DNA of 64,000 nucleotides from NCBI RefSeq assembly GCF_001832885.1, contig NZ_MKIQ01000028.1, forward strand, positions 124,001-188,000, written 5' to 3'. Shown here piece after piece: positions 63,758 to 64,000 of the stretch. Each line of letters starts with the position of its first letter. Position 1 is the first letter of the stretch. The position numbers were made by a program, and so were the translations under genes. Below the pieces are notes generated by a model, which saw only the letters and a program-made list of their open reading frames with translations, had not been told where the DNA came from and did not search any database. Source of the stretch: Floricoccus penangensis (GTDB lineage: Bacteria; Bacillota; Bacilli; Lactobacillales; Streptococcaceae).

Positions 63758-64000
63758 TTAAAAAGGCATTTCCTCTTCTTCAAGAATCAAATCGGTTGTA
63801 TCATAATTATTTTCTCTTAAAGCCTGAGCTGCACGACTTTCGAGTAATTCAAATGCTGTGCAGAGAATTTCTGTTTGATAACGTTTTTGATCCTGTTTAT
63901 CAGTATATGAACTTGTTCTTACTTCACCTTCAAGAGATAACAAGGCACCCTTTTTACCATATGAAGATAGAAGTTCAGCAAGTTTTCCCCAAGCAATAAC
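63758..64000 (-). CDS. ssbB: Single-stranded DNA-binding protein, C-terminal part (SsbB-like)
   Basis: The 5' end lies beyond the window. The 80 visible residues (VIAWGKLAELLSSYGKKGALLSLEGEVRTSSYTDKQDQKRYQTEILCTAFELLESRAAQ) are the second half of an OB-fold SSB, followed by an acidic tip EEEEMPF that recruits partner proteins. The absence of a long Gly/Gln-rich linker and the nearness to groESL match the competence-associated SsbB of streptococci rather than the replicative SSB. The frame runs open to the edge. Confidence 0.88.
   Translation of the reverse strand, partial: VIAWGKLAELLSSYGKKGALLSLEGEVRTSSYTDKQDQKRYQTEILCTAFELLESRAAQALRENNYDTTDLILEEEEMPF

Overview
The window looks like a piece of a low-GC Firmicutes chromosome from the family Streptococcaceae (a Streptococcus/Lactococcus relative; the genus cannot be fixed from sequence reading alone). 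Supporting signs are a PepX X-prolyl dipeptidyl aminopeptidase divergent from an aquaglyceroporin, CppA, CcrZ next to TrmB, EcsAB next to a HIT protein, nrdR-dnaB-dnaI, ssbB close to groESL, Rgg/MutR-type regulators, and the ftsA-ftsZ-ylmE-sepF-ylmG-ylmH-divIVA-ileS order. Most genes are on the minus strand. No rRNA, tRNA, CRISPR array or transposase was seen.

Layout. 1-10.2 kb: MFS transporter, der, nitroreductase, dnaI, dnaB, nrdR, a 400-bp gap filled with tandem nested palindromes, trmB, ccrZ, ecsBA. 10.3-12.8 kb: plus-strand HIT gene, a small conserved gene and an ECF sigma factor overlapping a DUF4179-like membrane protein. 12.8-18 kb: amino-acid permease, serine hydrolase, cppA, TauE/SafE exporter, CPBP protease. 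18-26.1 kb: an accessory island with three intact Rgg-like regulators and a fourth that is a pseudogene, two paralogous ABC half-transporters, an ANT(6)-like nucleotidyltransferase, and two copies of a 114-bp MITE-like repeat. 26.2-32.3 kb: aquaglyceroporin, pepX, glycosyltransferase, adenosine deaminase, NUDIX. 32.5-41.4 kb: T-box-controlled ileS and the distal cell-division cluster. 41.5-47.9 kb: rae1, rlmB, mrnC, cysS, a nucleoside phosphorylase and pnp. 48.1-51.6 kb: divIB, murG, murD. 51.7-56.4 kb: glnK-amtB under a GlnR-type box, LacX-like epimerase, ampS and a divergent TetR-type regulator. 56.4-59.9 kb: a minimal phage-derived cassette (repressor and ImmA peptidase divergent from two small genes, ArpU, holin and endolysin). 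60-64 kb: lone nrdH with four NrdR-box-like sites, groESL with CIRCE, an extended copy of the repeat, a HAD phosphatase and the 3' end of ssbB.

How the genes work together. Much of the window is housekeeping: replication initiation and its cell-cycle control (dnaB, dnaI, ccrZ), dNTP control (nrdR in the first part, its probable target nrdH 54 kb away), ribosome and tRNA maturation (der, rlmB, mrnC, trmB), peptidoglycan precursor synthesis and Z-ring assembly, and nitrogen-controlled ammonium uptake.

The parts most worth a second look are the stripped-down lysis cassette with its own repressor/peptidase switch and no structural or integration genes; the tandem structured repeats between trmB and nrdR; the MITE-like repeat, whose three copies each end within 2-4 bp of a stop codon; the Rgg/ABC/ANT(6) island; and the four NrdR-type boxes at nrdH.
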